Origin: Astrocystis sublimbata
Lineage: Eukaryota > Ascomycota > Sordariomycetes > Xylariales > Xylariaceae
Length of the DNA: 64,000 nt
Direction of reading: 5' to 3'
NCBI GenBank assembly: GCA_022453515.1
Contig: JAJNNY010000059.1
Span: 1-64,000 of the forward strand
Shown: positions 36,734-50,229 of the stretch, in pieces
Layout of the letters: each line of letters begins with the position of its first letter
Numbering within the stretch: position 1 is the first letter of the stretch
Made by a program: the position numbers and the translations under genes
The notes under the pieces: generated by a model
The model's input: the letters and a program-made list of their open reading frames with translations, nothing else
The model's database searches: none
What the model was told of the DNA's origin: nothing

Positions 36734-36753
36734 CTAGTACGCGTGCGTACTAG
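36734..36753. repeat. Near-perfect 20-bp palindrome
   Basis: CTAGTACGC, two bases, then its exact reverse complement GCGTACTAG. It lies about 1.36 kb before the SKN7 start and could be a dimer-binding site. Confidence 0.75.
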
Positions 36754-37204
36754 TAAGTAAGCAGCATACGGCGTACCCAAATCGAATTGGACCTTCATCT
36801 ATCTTGATGAACAGCATCTCCAGATGGGCGTGCCGAGTCGTGGGTAAGGCAGCTTTTGAAAATAAGTATGTGAGCCGCCGGCTTGCTTGCTCGCTTGCTT
36901 GGTGAGCTATCCATGGATTGATGCTTGCTGTGCTGGAACGGGCCAGACGGGGGACGGGGTGACGGCTCTGCTGATGGCCCCAGCACTTGACAGGCGGGAA
37001 CAGGATGACAGGGTCGATGGGATCGGATTGTCTTACTTGTACTTGTACGGTGGTTAGCATCTTAGCCGGCACTGTCCGGCCCCCTTTGCCTCACGACCCA
37101 TCCCCCCATCGATCCACAGGCACAGGTGTTGCTGGCTGGTTCAGGACTCGCTCAGCAGCAGACAGACGCTAGGTACTCGGGCCACCCATCATCCACGCTG
37201 GGAT

Positions 37205-37242
37205 CTTGTGGGCTTGTGGGCTTGTGGGCTTGTGTTCTTGTG
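37205..37242. repeat. 8-bp tandem repeat CTTGTGGG
   Basis: Three exact copies and one to two degenerate copies lie in the SKN7 upstream region. Confidence 0.8.
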
Positions 37243-38109
37243 CTTCGAGGCGACGAGTAAGAGACTAGTAGTGGCTGACCACCCACACGCCTCCCCCCCC
37301 CTACCTATCTACCCGTCCCTCTATCTACCCCATCCACTCGCTCTTTCTTATATCCCGAGTGAGACTATCCAGACCAGACCCTACTTGTGCCCCAGTCGCT
37401 GCGAACACTCTCGAGAACACGCAAAGCACTGCCCGCCATCGCCATCGCCATCGCCTGGGATCGCAATGCCTTCATCGAGCGTGTCCTGATCAGACGTCTG
37501 AACAAGTCGATAACAGCGGGCCTAGCTATCTAGGTTCTTGCCTACATACTATCTCAGCACATGCGAATGCACCACACGGCCAAATTGGAGACTTAGCCCT
37601 TGACGTCTTCTCGAACCTTAAATCGCACACAACTGGCTTTCCCGCTTTCTCTGAGGTTCTCTCGCTGTAGAGTTAACACCTTTGGCCACCCCATCATCAA
37701 TTCGTCCGCTCGAAACATCGCCCCAGCGGCCGAAACCACGATTGCTCCCTGCTCCCCGAGTCCCTCGCTGCGACTCTATCAGCTGCTCGACGGCACCACT
37801 TGACTATAGATTCCAATTCTTTGTCTGAATAGGAGATACTCTCTCGTTTCTATCAGTCGGTCGGGATTAAGCACACGAGGAATCCGCCGATAAGCTGCGT
37901 TATACTGTATCCTTTGCGATCCACGATACATCCAGACAAGCTCGATCTTTTCGCAAAGCGTTTTGCCTCTAGCTTGTGCGGTTCTTCGCCCGTGTGCCCG
38001 GATTTACTTGGTTAAGGGGGGGATACAATACCCTGCAGGCTCCGGAACTCAAATCTACGGCCGTTGGCCTGATCCATCAGGCAGACCTAGCACTTGAAAT
38101 TGCGGCAGA

Positions 38110-40399
38110 ATGCCCATCATGCCTGAAAGCGACATGGCGGGCATCGCGCAGGGCGGTAATAATTCGAGCGATTTTGTGAGTAGTCTCGGCGTGTTCAATG
38201 ACTGACAGCACGGTCGCGAGTAAATGCATTTGTGCATGGCTAACGTGACACGCACCACACAGGTCCGTAAACTGTATAAGTAAATCGCCCTCCATAAACA
38301 TTACAGTCCTTTCTTCGTCGGGCGTTCAAGACTAATCGATTGCTGCCTTCAATCAGGATGCTCGAGGACCCGGCGTATAGTGAAGTCGTCAGATGGGGTG
38401 ACCATGGCGATAGTTTTGTCGTTTTAGAGGTATGCTCTCCCGCGAGCGGCCATCCAGACGGTCCCCCTGATGCGTGAACCTGATTGCTCATTGACGGTGA
38501 CTATAGAACGAGAAGTTCACGAAGACAATATTGCCCAAACACTTTAAGCATAGCAATTTCGCGAGCTTCGTTAGGCAACTGAACAAGTATGATTTTCACA
38601 AAGTGCGGCATAACGAGGAGAATGGGCAATCACCATACGGCGCCTCGGTAAGACTGAACGCATATCTCGAGACAGCATTGCATTACGAAAATGCTGACCC
38701 TTCATTTAGGCGTGGGAGTTCAAGCATCCGGAATTTCGAGCGGACAGGAAGGATAACCTCGACAATATTCGGCGGAAAGCTCCAGCTCCGAGGAAAGCCC
38801 AGAATTCTGAGGATCAGTATTCCGTGCAGAATCAGCAAGTCGTTGTTCTTTCGGAAACGTTGCAAGCAACGCAGCAGCAGGTGCAACAACTGCAAGAGTC
38901 CTATTACGAAATCATAAATGCAAACAAGATTTTTGTTGATGAAATCTTGCACCTGCAAAGGTTAGTTAAGGCACAGCATCAGGTTCATACTGAGCTTGTC
39001 AGCCACTTGAGCAAGATTGATGATCGGAGGGAAACTCGATCGTCGAACCACTCCACCCCGGCGTACAACACATCAAGCCAAGCACTTATGTCGGACGGTT
39101 CGGAAGTTCCTCCAGAACTGCGCCGGGCCCGCGACATTCTCAATAGCTTGTCAATGGATCATGTTGCAGACAGAGACCTCAACAGGATGTCGGTTGCATT
39201 CCATCAAGCACCTGGCGGTTCGCCCGAATCAGTTGGATCGTCTTCGATGATGGGACCTCCGGGCGCTGCTGGCGTAACTCCCTTCTTGCATGATCCCCTT
39301 AACGACATGCGTCACCTCGTCTATCCCGTGGGGCAAAATGTCGGCATCGATCCGTTCGCTCCTGAGCACATCGGCAACCTCCCATACAACCGACCAGGAG
39401 AGGACAATGGAATACCCTCCACTACAGACTTCAATCCTGCGCCGTCCATGGCAACAAGCACGCCACCAGGTGTCTCACATTGGGGAGCCAAGAAACCACT
39501 TGTTCTCCTTGTCGAAGACGATCGAACTTGTGCTCGGATAGGTTCCAAGTTCTTATCGCAACATGATTGCGGTGTTGAAGTGGCGGTACGTCGAGTTGAT
39601 CATATTTTCGTCACGTCGTGCAAATGACTAACATTTGATAGCGAAATGGTTTGGAAGCTGTGAATAAAGTCAACACCAGGCGACAGCAGCAACAGCAGCC
39701 GTACGATCTGATCTTCATGGATATCGTTATGCCCGAACTCGACGGTGTCAGTGCCACGGCTATGATTCGGGAAGTTTATCACAACACGCCCATTATCGCC
39801 ATGACTTCGAACATTAACCAGCAGGATCTTGAGATGTATTTCCAGTGGGGTAAGCTTCGCGACCTTGCAGTGTGTGTCAATGTGAGGACGTCGCTAACAT
39901 CTGACCAGGAATGCGAGATGTGTTGGCCAAACCATTCACTAAGGAGGGTATGATTGGCAAATTGAGAAGACATCTTGCCAACATGCTTCGAAACCCTCCT
40001 GTGGAGGGTATGATGGATCCCTTGTATCCCAACGTGGCGACTGCGCAGCCTCCAACACCAGGGCCATACTCAAACCCAGGTATGGGAATGGCTCCTCTTT
40101 CAGCGGCGTCTTCTGGGCCCGTCGCCAAGTTTGACACCACGCCAATACAGTCGCCTGCTACGAGTAGCTCTTGGCACTCTCCTAGTCAGCTGCCACACCC
40201 GTCACCGACCATTGCTCAGGAGCATGGCGGATACCTGGCGGCCGGAAATGGTGCTCAGATGGTGCTCACTCCAGGCGGCACCCAAAAGCCGCAATATCCG
40301 GGCATGATGCCGCAGATGGCGTCTCAGCGAATGTCGCTCGAAGGGCCCCCGGAAAAACGGCAGCGGATATACGGCCCCCCTGGGAACTACAACCTGTAG
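38110..40399 (+). CDS. SKN7: Skn7-type response-regulator transcription factor
   Basis: Seven exons (38110-38175, 38263-38279, 38357-38429, 38507-38647, 38710-39585, 39642-39849, 39909-40399) give 623 residues. An HSF-type DNA-binding domain spans about 22-125 ([34 protein letters not shown]). A coiled coil follows at about 138-190. The receiver domain (about 362-480) has acidic pocket D369-D370, phospho-acceptor D418 in [10 protein letters not shown]446 and K468. Skn7 is the nuclear end of a His-Asp phosphorelay and acts in oxidative, osmotic and cell-wall stress. The C-terminal tail is rich in Pro, Ser and Gln. Exon 2 is only 17 nt and lies inside the DNA-binding domain. A five-Gln insertion precedes the phospho-acceptor strand. 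Confidence 0.95.
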
Positions 40400-43300
40400 T
40401 ATCCACGCTGATGCTCATGACGTGACTTTTGCTTGCTTGTATATTTTTGGCATTGCCGGGCTCACGCTGCAACGACCATCACATCTGCGTGTTGAGCAGT
40501 CGATCGCTTGAAACACGCGATTGATATCACCGATGTCGATGTCGGGCAGCCCGAGGCCAAAGGACTGGACGGGCCATATTCGTCTTTGCAGTCATTTCAG
40601 CGGGATGGTTTTCGTGGCTTGTTCGCTCTGGGAGAGATAGAGAGACCTGGCGGGGTTGGTCATACTTTGATTTTGATACCTTTTGCTGCATTTATATAAA
40701 AGGCATTTCGGCATGGGCTGTAGGTAGAAGTTTGGATGTTTGGATGAACTGTGTTTCATGACCATATAGGCGGCGAGTTTCATGAGAAATGAGGCGAAGG
40801 GAATGCAGCTGGCGGTCGATGATATCAGATAGCTAGCTGTATTGGTGAATCGGGCGCATTGTACCTTAAATCCACAGGTCGAATGGGGAAGACAGCACCC
40901 TTCGTCATCTCCTGCCTGTAAAGGTTTTGTTAGCGATCGCCACTCCGGAGTAGATCTCAGGAATATGGGCGCTTCATATCCAATAAAGAAGATTCGAGTA
41001 ACATCCTATTCGGTTGCGAGTGAATGTGTTGCACGGCGCCCATTGTCCAAGAGGCAAGAGTACTCAACGGCAACGTCTCCCTTGGTCACCGATAGCCAAA
41101 ACTTGCTTCGCACCAACTTCCTCGTTCATGGCGAAGGCGACCCGATTCGCCATGGTGTTGCTTGGTCGCCCGTATAGCCCGTATCCGCCCGCACCTTTGT
41201 TGCCATTCATGCCTCAGGCCAGGAAACTGTTCAAACGTGCGCGGAGCGAGGCGCATGTCGGTCGCTCGTTGTGCAGTCGATACCCCATATTCCAAAGTTG
41301 AAGCGCCTCTCGGTCCCCCACGTCACCTTATAGCCCTTATACCATCGTGGACCGTCATTTGACTTGGACTCCGGTTCCTCGTTGGGCGCTATAATGAGCA
41401 CATCAATTCATGCTTTCATTAAGGTGCACTCTCGTTGAACCAGGCACGAATACGGCACAGTAACTCGATGGTCTCGGTGCGGCCCATCTGGTGTCGTCTG
41501 TAGACCCTCCCAACTTGGTCGTGCTGGGTTCATTCCACCCTGCCCCATGCTGGCGGCCGACGGTCTTCTGTGCATGTTTCTCTTCTCTTCTTTTCTTTCC
41601 CTCGTCCAATATCTCCATCTTGCTCAGTCGAAGTAGAGGGATCAGCCGACTCGTGTCTCTGCTATTGTTCGAGGCAGCACTCTCGCAATGATATATCGAA
41701 TGGTGGTTGTTGTCGTCCAGCATGAGTTCAACGTTGAGGATGTCGATGTCGATATCGACAACGATGGAATGAGGATGTAAGTTCCATGTTGAGCCGGAGA
41801 AGAGAGAAGCCTGGGGGGATGGGACAGGAGAGGAGGAAAGAAGGACGGGAAGGCGGGCGGAGAACGATGCGATAAACATCGAGGGCGCCTAGGCACAGTT
41901 GTACCGGCCGATGCCGTCGGGCACATGGTTTCGACATACGTCAGCCGTACTTAGATCCCATACACGCCCCGGTCAGCATAAAGCACCGAACTCTATCTTC
42001 CGCAGACATCTCGGACCATGACGACTACATAAAGTACCTATGTAGATAAGGGCCGAGGCATAATAAACGAGCTAGACAGCAGCAGGTCGCTAAGGTAACA
42101 TGAAACGATAAATGGGCAAAACGAAACAATATGTCACAAAAGAGAGGGAAAAAAACGAAACAACAGATTGATAAATAGGGACGAAACGGGATGGAGGATT
42201 GTCGGAATTAGCTTGGTTCGTTGGTGTGCTTCACCTGCCACTGCCACCACACCTTATACCTACCTATACTTTGGGCAGGTGGAGTGGATGCACGAGAGAA
42301 TGGTGGTGTGCCGTCTCTTTGGGTCAAGTACACACACCTTTTTCTGCCATGTAAGACATGGATGGTAAGGTCAGTCGTAAGCAAGGTCAGGCAGGCGGAT
42401 GAGGGCAGGTAACAGAATATGTACTATGTAGCTAGCCATCGGTATCGGTGTGTCGAAACGTGCGCACGCGACGGAGAGAAGGATGATGGCTGGGCCGATC
42501 GCCAGGTACGGACGTACTCGTAGGTACTATGTATTAGTTTTAGTTGGTTGTCCTGGCGTCCACATTGTTTCAACTCGTCTGATGCTTGCGTGGGCGCCTA
42601 CGTATATGCCATGCGTACGCTTTCTGCTGTGGCTGTTACAGATATGGGCCCCCTCGCTTGTTGAAAATTATTTCTGACCGATAGATCTGACCTTTCGTCT
42701 CTTTTGGCCCTTTTAGATGTAGGCATGTATGGTATGTCTTATAGGTAGGCAGGTCCAGAGTGTGCTTATAAGAAGTAGTCGATATTGGGGCATAACCCTG
42801 GATCCACGGCAGTAATCCTGCGTGTTCCAGCCCGACCTAGCCTAACTGGCCGTCGTGCTACTTAATTTTAGGTTCAAAGTTAGGTGTGATCCATGATGTA
42901 TGTTCGTCTGTATGCCTAGATGGATTGTAACGTCACGGCTGCCGGTCACACCCCCGATTACCAATCGTTGACTCCCGGTAATTAAGTACTTAGGTAGATC
43001 GTGTCTCGCGTACGATAGCTACAACGCCCCGGTCTCGACCCAAACACCGGGGCCTGGCGACAATATCCCGTCGCCGGACGGGTATAATAACAAGCATATG
43101 TTTTTCCTTATTTATTGAATTTGTATGAAAGAGTTAATGTGTCGTCGCCTTGGGCTTTGACAAAGTAGGTAGGTACACGAATAGGTGTGTGACAAATACA
43201 GCAGAATACATACATGTAGGTAAGAAGCCTTAAGCTTCAGCAATATACATGTAATGGCTGGCAACAACAGGAGCAGAAGGAGGAGCAGGGATCATGGGCA

Positions 43301-46300
43301 GCTAAGGTTGCGAGAGAGGGCGAGAAGGGCGACGGCACTAGGTTGTTGACGTCCGCCCGGCGTTCTAGGCTTTGCGATCGGCTATGATCCTAGAAGTTTT
43401 GTCCCGGGATCCCTTGTCCGTTATAATTGTGACACTTAATGTATAGTCAGTACATTCCAACGATCATTTCGTGCCTTGTAGACCCTGCATTTACGTGTAT
43501 CTATCATGGCATCCATAGGTACTATAGAACTGTGGCGTTTCTAGCCATTACGCGCTTCGCCTGGATGAGGAGAACAACTCGGTAGCTTTGTGTATGACTG
43601 CATCAATCATGCATAGGCTAGACTATGGATGGTTCAGATAGTGGCTGTTACCATACTAAGCATGCTAAGATGGAAAATCTGGGGGGAGGGGGGAGGCGCT
43701 GAAGATCGAGCCTCATTGAAGGTACATCACATGTACGATGCAATGCAGCTTGACTGTCAGGGCAGAGGTAGTCAGAGGTAGTCAGCGAGTATCAGACCAG
43801 GTGAGCCAGGCCCTGCCAGGGTAGTATTGCCAATTCGTCACCGACGATCGAGCTTCACCTCTTCCACACACACTTAAGTAAGTAACTGGTCCGTATACAA
43901 TTGAGACACGACCTCATATTACCACCGAGTCGCTGCATGTAAGCTGTTCCGTGTCCCGTCATACAAGTCGCGATGCGATGGCAGTCTCGTAAAGGTAGCC
44001 GATGATTTTGTGTCCAACACCTTACGCGAGTCAACCCCTCACATATAGAGATTGGCCTTGAGAGCCTGGAACTGGCCTTGTGCGACTGGCCAGACGCCAC
44101 AAAGACGCACCTTCAGCCTTCTCGGAGCTCGTACCTTGGCGTTACGAGGTCACTCTCAATCGGATATGGCCCTCTGCGCGGGCAGCCGTCAAGCCAAGAT
44201 GCAGTTTTGTGCCATCACGCAGTGTGACGATGCTGTAGACGCTGCATCGAGAGGAGTAGGCGAGTAGCTACTGTAGGTTTCCGCGGTGTGGAATGCGGTT
44301 ATATACAGCTGAGCGTGTTCGCCGGCGGTCTGGACACGACCCTAGACCGTTAAGCAGATGCCGGCCTCCGCTAAAGTGGACTGGTCAGCCCCGGCTCGAC
44401 CAATCTAGAGCCGGGAACGACGACGATGCTGGGTCTAGACCTCGTCGATATGACTTTGTCCTTCAACGCTCTGCTGCTCGTGCTGACGGTTTGTCAAAAT
44501 ACTCTTCGTCTGAAGGATTGATGTGTCTAACCATGACGTCTAAATCATACCATGCGTAAACATACTTGCAATACCTATACCTAGGCAAATTAGCTGGCAG
44601 GCTGGGCAGTTAACTGGCCTGCCCATCGAATCGCAATGCAGCCCCCTCCATGCTCCGAGTCTGTAAGTGGAAAATCCGACAGAATTTCGGCAGAGTCGGC
44701 GAAATAATTCGAGATTTAGATTTGGAGGCAATTCTAATACCGTTTTGAAAAGGAATCTAGAGTCCCTTCCCATGATCTCAGCCTTTGCCAAGCTACAGGT
44801 GAACGGACCTGCTCGTGCACTCAAAGAATTCACGCAACACCACGGTCCTAAAAAGTCATTCGATGGGCCTCCTACTCCAACGCTATTGCCCTTACAGCGT
44901 GGTATGGGATGATGGAAGAAGAGCTATATGCGTTTGTAATAAGAGTTGGCAAGACCAAGTGAAAAGCAGGGGAGTTGCTTTTTGCGACTCGTGACGGCTC
45001 ATTCGCGTTGAATCTTCCCATACACACTCAGCTCGCCTATCCTCCTTGGTGCAGCTTTGTGATGAGACACCGGGATGCATTATGTGTCATTGACGCCCAT
45101 TCCCGAATCCTGATAGGCCCCGAAGCGGCAGAGAGCCTTCTGCTGGTGAACAATTCGGTACCGATGCGGCGATGGCCATGTATTGCTCAGGTATACATCG
45201 AAACAACTACTCCGGACATGGGGCCCCAGAAGGGAAGGTTCGATGAGCGATATTGGAGGACGTTGACTGTGGGCTAGGTGTGTCTATCTATAGATCTCAA
45301 TGGGTAGAAACTCAGTGCCACCATGCCTTCCTTTTTCTACCACGTCCAGCTATGGGGTGAAATTGGATTCATACCTGTCAGTCGAGGCCAGTTCTTCAAT
45401 AATCGAACGGAATGCCAGCATGGGAGCCCAGCACGACATCTCTTTATTGGAACAGAGGGGGAGGGTAATAGTACATAATGTCACGCATACTTTCAAGCGA
45501 AGTTTTGAGGTCACGCATGACGCCATAACTTGATGGCTAAAGGGACACTTCCTAGGCAGACTTGCAGGAGGAACGAACCACCAACCAAGGCAACTTTTTG
45601 AACTATACTCCATACCTAGGTATAGGGTCTTAGTGAAAATCACTTTAAAAAACAAAAACACTCTCTGCGTACAGAAGGTAGGTGCATATATAGGTATATA
45701 CCTACCTAATTAGTGTTTACCAATAGAATCAGAATAAAACAAACAGCACTTGCAGCTTCCAATCTTCAGGATTTCTTCATAACCTTGAGCTCTTTACTGA
45801 GATGACTTTGAATGAAATGCAGTCACAGTGCTCCTACTATATGGTACACATAGTAAAACCACTTCCACAGGCTGATAATATACAGTGTTTGAAGGATTTA
45901 CACACCCTAACAGACCCTAAGGGGCCAAGCTACCTACCTCACCCAAAGGCTACTGATCCAGGATCAAGGGGAACACCAACGAATAGCTTGTCGGTTTGGA
46001 TCAATTGAATGAAAGGCAGTCTCCTTTTGATACCGTCACAGGGCCACTGGCCAGGCTCGTCGCGACTCTGTCCGCTGACTTTTCGATTCTTTTCAAAAGG
46101 AAGCCTGTCCGGGGGAGCCAAATGATCACGAGAGAAAAGGTATGGAGTTTCAAAGAGGTAAAGCGTGGTTAGATTCTACCTTGCCCGTAGGCCCCTGTGG
46201 AATGGCATGGCCTAAGGCCCACTAAAGATATGCTGTAAAACCCGAAGGCAGCCACCACCCATCACTAGTACCTACTATAGCGTTAATGCAAACCTGCCCG

Positions 46301-46975
46301 GCAGGACGGGGCCAAGGGGGAGTCACATTAAGTGTCCAGGTCCGAGGTGCCACATAAAATAAATAAGATACTTCTAAACAGGTTCTTTATAGTTTATACC
46401 CCTCGTAGAAAGTAACATATAATGTTTATTGTTTTCTTATTACCTAGTTATCTAGTAGTTATTCAAATATAGTTTTTTGATTACATAATAGTTATTCTAC
46501 GATTAAAGAAATATTTATTACTATATGCCGACATCTACCTCCACTCAACTAGGTACACCTACACTGGACACTTAATCTTACCCCCACATGCCAGGTAGCG
46601 TTAATGCACCCAGTACCTGGGCTGGATAGGGCCTACCCCTCCAGCAGCACCTAAAAGAAATGACTTAGATACCACCACCTTCGTCCTCCTGTTTGGTCAT
46701 TTACTTTTAGCTTTACCCCAACTATTTCTCTCACTGCCCCTCGAGCCCCTCCATCCGAGCTCTCCCATCTAATTGAGTCATCGCGGATATTCATCCTTAT
46801 TCCACTGCTCAAAAAAAGCCCCCCCACATCGGCATATTGGCATGCTCGGTCGATACTCCAGTGAAAACGATACTCCAGCTGATACCAAATCTCCAGATCC
46901 TGTAGCGCAAAACCGCACGCACCACACGCAGAAGCTATCTACAACCCCAAGCTACAATCGCGTTCCGGCGGCGCA
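40400..46975. other. Long intergenic stretch, SKN7 to eIF2B-epsilon
   Basis: About 6.6 kb with no convincing gene on either strand. Open frames such as 41403-41879 (minus) are low-complexity. Repeated short motifs (TAGGTA, ACCTACCT) are frequent, for example around 45700. An AT-rich patch lies at about 46355-46535. The 3' end holds the promoter and leader of the next gene. Confidence 0.5.
46355..46535. repeat. AT-rich, stop-dense patch resembling RIP-decayed sequence
   Basis: About 180 bases are much richer in A and T (TATAG, TTATT, TAGTTAT) than the flanks and are similar in texture to the transposon remnant at 1-2700. It may be a small decayed repeat. No protein similarity is readable. Confidence 0.4.
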
Positions 46976-49298
46976 ATGTCGCAAAGCAAGGGCGGTCGCG
47001 GTGGCGCTGCCGCCAAGGGCAAGAAACCTGGCAAGTCGGGCGGCGAGGAGAAGCGTGACGATGCCCTGCAAGCTGTGGTATGTCCCACATCTCCTCTAAG
47101 TGAGGCATCCTGACTGATGTGACGATATTTGTGTAGGTCATCGCCGACGACTTCCGCACACGGTTCCTGCCCTTCTCCCTCGACAAGCCACGAGTAGGTA
47201 GAATATTCTTGGTCCATCACGCGCCTCGCTGACATGTCGCCTTCGCTTACCTGACACCTCTCGCCTATAGTGCCTCCTACCGCTCGCCAACGCCCCCCTG
47301 ATTGAGTATACGCTCGAGTTCCTGGCCATGAACGACGTCCAGGAAGTCTACATCTACTGCGGCGCGCATCACGAACAGATAGAACACTACATCCACAACT
47401 CGAGGTGGTCTCCCATCTCCCACTCATGTCCTTTCACTACACTTGATTTCATACGCGTTGCCGACGCCCGTTCCGTTGGCGATTTCCTGAGAGACCTCGA
47501 TACCCGCAACATTATCGGAGGTGACTTCGTCCTGGTCCATGGCGACCTGGTCTCGAACCTGTCCCTTGCCGGCGCCCTGGCAGCTCACAAAGCGAGGAGG
47601 GAGGCCAATCGAGATTCGTGCATGACCATGGTCCTACGCGAGGCCGGTCAAGAAGACCACCGTACCAAATCGAAGACCACCACTCCCGTTTTCGTCGTCG
47701 ATCCACGCAAGAACCGCTGCCTCCACTACGGGGAGATGACTCCCTTACAGACAGACCACTACATCAATCTCGATCCTACCGTACTAGAAGGTTCTGAAGT
47801 TGAGGTGCGGTCCGACCTTATCGATCCCCAGATTGATATATGTACTCCGGACGTGCTTGCGCTGTGGTCCGAAAGTTTCGATTACGAGACACCGAGAGCC
47901 AATTTCCTACACGGCGTGCTCAAGGACTGGGAGCTCAATGGTAAATTCATACATACCGAGATCGTCGACCAAGGCTATTGTGCGAGAGCGACAAGTCTAC
48001 AGATCTACGATGCCATAACTCGCGACGTCCAAGGTCGCTGGGCCTACCCTTTTACGCCAGACTGCAACTTGTTAAAAGGCCAAACCTATCAACTACTTGA
48101 TGACGATGTCTACCAAGAAGATGATGTTTTCATTGACGAAGATTCGATAATAAAAGACGCGATTGTAGGACAAGGCACGAATGTTGGCTTTGATAGCGTA
48201 ATACGCAACAGCACCATCGGCCGGAATTGCAAGATTGGAAATAGTGTTCGCATTACTAACAGTTTCATTTGGGATGGCGCTGAGATTGACGATGGTGCTG
48301 TTGTTGAGCATGCCGTCATTGGAGACGCGGCTTACGTCGGAAAGGGCGTCACCGTTCATGAGGGTGCTTTGGTTTCAAATGGAGTCCGAATCGGCGAAAA
48401 GTCAAACATCGGGGCCTCCACCGTGCTTTCCCTCCTCGCCCACGACCGCAAACCCCTCGAATCGCAATCCCAAGTGGTAGGGGCCGAAGGAAAGGGTGCG
48501 ATATTCAGATACCCGGAAGAGGATGACGCGGGAGAGGAGGACCTCGCAAGATTAGAGAACCCACTGATCTACAGCTTAGAGCAATTTGATCTTGAAGGCT
48601 CCTCGGTCTCAAGCTTTTCGTCCTCCATCGATGATTCCGATGACGACTCCGAGCCAGCTACGAGCGTCCAGAACCAAGACATGGGCCGGTCTCGCCTCTC
48701 CTCGTTCGCCTCCGACGATTCCGGGGCACCCAACTTCTCCTCATTCCATGCCGATGCCGTCCATGGACTTCTGGAGGTCTTGCGCGGCTCCGTGGGTGAT
48801 TTCGACAGCGAGAAACTGGAGTTCACCTCATTGCGGCTCGCCAATAACGCTTCCGACGTCGCCATGCGTAAGGCCGTGGCCACGGCGTTCGTCCGCCGCG
48901 CAGTGGAGCTTGTGAATGCCGAGTCTAGCGGCCTCGAGCCAGCCAAGGCCGTGAAGGAAGCGCTTACCTCTAGAGAAGGCGCGGTCGCTTTCGTTTCGGA
49001 CGTTGGCGTGGGCGGGGATGACGTGAAAGAGCAGCTGGAATTCGCACTGGCGGTTCAGAGAGCGTGCGTGAGCACCGTTAAAGTAATCGATGTTGCCAAG
49101 GCGGGCAATATCCTGGCCGCTATGCTGCAGCAGATGTATGAGCATGATATCCTAGAGGAGGAAGGCCTCCTCGCTTGGTGGGAAGATGCGCGGGGTCAGG
49201 AGGGCGAGGACATGCCAGTCGTGAGGGCCAAGTGCAAGCCGTTGATTGAATGGCTTGAAAACGCCGAGGAAGAAAGCGACGACAGTGATGATGATTAA
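46976..49298 (+). CDS. GCD6: Translation initiation factor eIF2B epsilon subunit
   Basis: Three exons (46976-47077, 47137-47193, 47271-49298) give 728 residues. A short basic Gly/Lys-rich leader precedes a nucleotidyltransferase-like domain (about 35-230; V-V-I-A-D-D-F-R-T-R-F-L-P, C-L-L-P-L-A-N-A-P-L-I-E-Y). Left-handed beta-helix hexapeptide repeats follow at about 337-425 (I-V-G-Q-G-T-N-V-G, I-G-R-N-C-K-I-G, V-I-G-D-A-A-Y-V-G). An acidic linker leads to the C-terminal W2/eIF5C domain (about 545-728) ending L-L-A-W-W-E-D-A-R and D-D-S-D-D-D. This is the catalytic subunit of the GDP/GTP exchange factor that reactivates eIF2 in the cytoplasm and is the target of general amino-acid control. 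The first intron has donor GTATGT and acceptor GTAG. The ATG is the first in frame in its exon. Confidence 0.93.
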
Positions 49299-50229
49299 GG
49301 CTGAGGATTATGATCATTAGGTACTTAGTATCAGTGAAACAGCGCTCGCACAGGGGGGGTATTCTTCCAGCGAGCATCCGAGGCCAAGTACCGAACTTTG
49401 CATCATGCTCATTATCTCGAGGGGTAGCATTAACCTAGATATACATCGTTTGTTTGGTTCCGGTAGGGAGGCAATCACCAGGATTACACCTTAGCCTAGT
49501 ATACCTACTAGAAAAGCTCGCTTCTGGTTTACTTTCTTTGTCTTGCCTTTGCCAATCTTTTCCCTTTCGTACTAATGTCTTACGAGACATGTAGGTAGGT
49601 GTCCAAGACTTCATATGCGCCACCACATTAGATAGGTTAGTGTTTCAACCTCCAATATAGAGACGTCGCAAGACTAGTCTCTACATATCTATTCGAAGTG
49701 TAGCAATACGCTAATCATGCCTCTCGGACGTGTCTAGCGTGGTATAATCTTGGATGCTGTCGTAAGCCAACAGCGCGGGGCATTCATAGCATCTGAGCCG
49801 GTTAACGAGTCGATTCATTCATTAGATCTTCAGAATTATCGCAATGCATGTTATAACATCCCCGTCCAGTGATATGGTTGCCTGTCCTATATACAATTAG
49901 TAACTTTAAATACATTGTAACCCTGAGGACTAAACAACTATGAGTCTTGAGAATCTTCAGATGTTATTCGTGTTCTAGCTTGCTTTAGAACAAATTTTCT
50001 GTTGAGGGAAGACGCTCATACTCATAGTTTATTTCTCGATGTTACAACAAAATCATTTACTCGCTTATTTGCAAAACAATACTTCAATTCAGCTTTAACT
50101 AGACAATCGGCCATGTGTTCCTTTTGCCATCCTCTTCTCCATCACTCCTTCTTTCTCACTTAGATATCCTAGCTCGAATACCAAGTCGTATTGATATTCC
50201 TGTCACATGGTCTGACGACTCGCAAGCAC
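49299..50229. other. Convergent 3' intergenic region
   Basis: AT-rich, between the converging eIF2B-epsilon gene and the 369-residue gene. No gene seen. Confidence 0.5.

Larger units (their letters stand above)
31916..38109. promoter_or_regulatory. Very long upstream region of SKN7
   Basis: Over 6 kb without a convincing gene. It holds a 20-bp palindrome (36734-36753), an 8-bp tandem repeat (37205-37242), a C9 tract and pyrimidine-rich stretch around 37283-37330, and many short GTAC/TAGGTA motifs. The last kilobase is C/T-rich and ends with short upstream ATG frames, which suggests a long 5' untranslated leader for SKN7. The extent of the promoter is inferred. Confidence 0.45.

Noticed and set aside
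41403..41879. 158-codon open frame on the minus strand
   Set aside because: Composition is low-complexity and overlaps open frames on the other strand; no motifs, introns or promoter signals.
41930..42010. Sequence slightly resembling the 5S rRNA start
   Set aside because: Only short scattered matches to the fungal 5S pattern; the conserved internal control region is absent.
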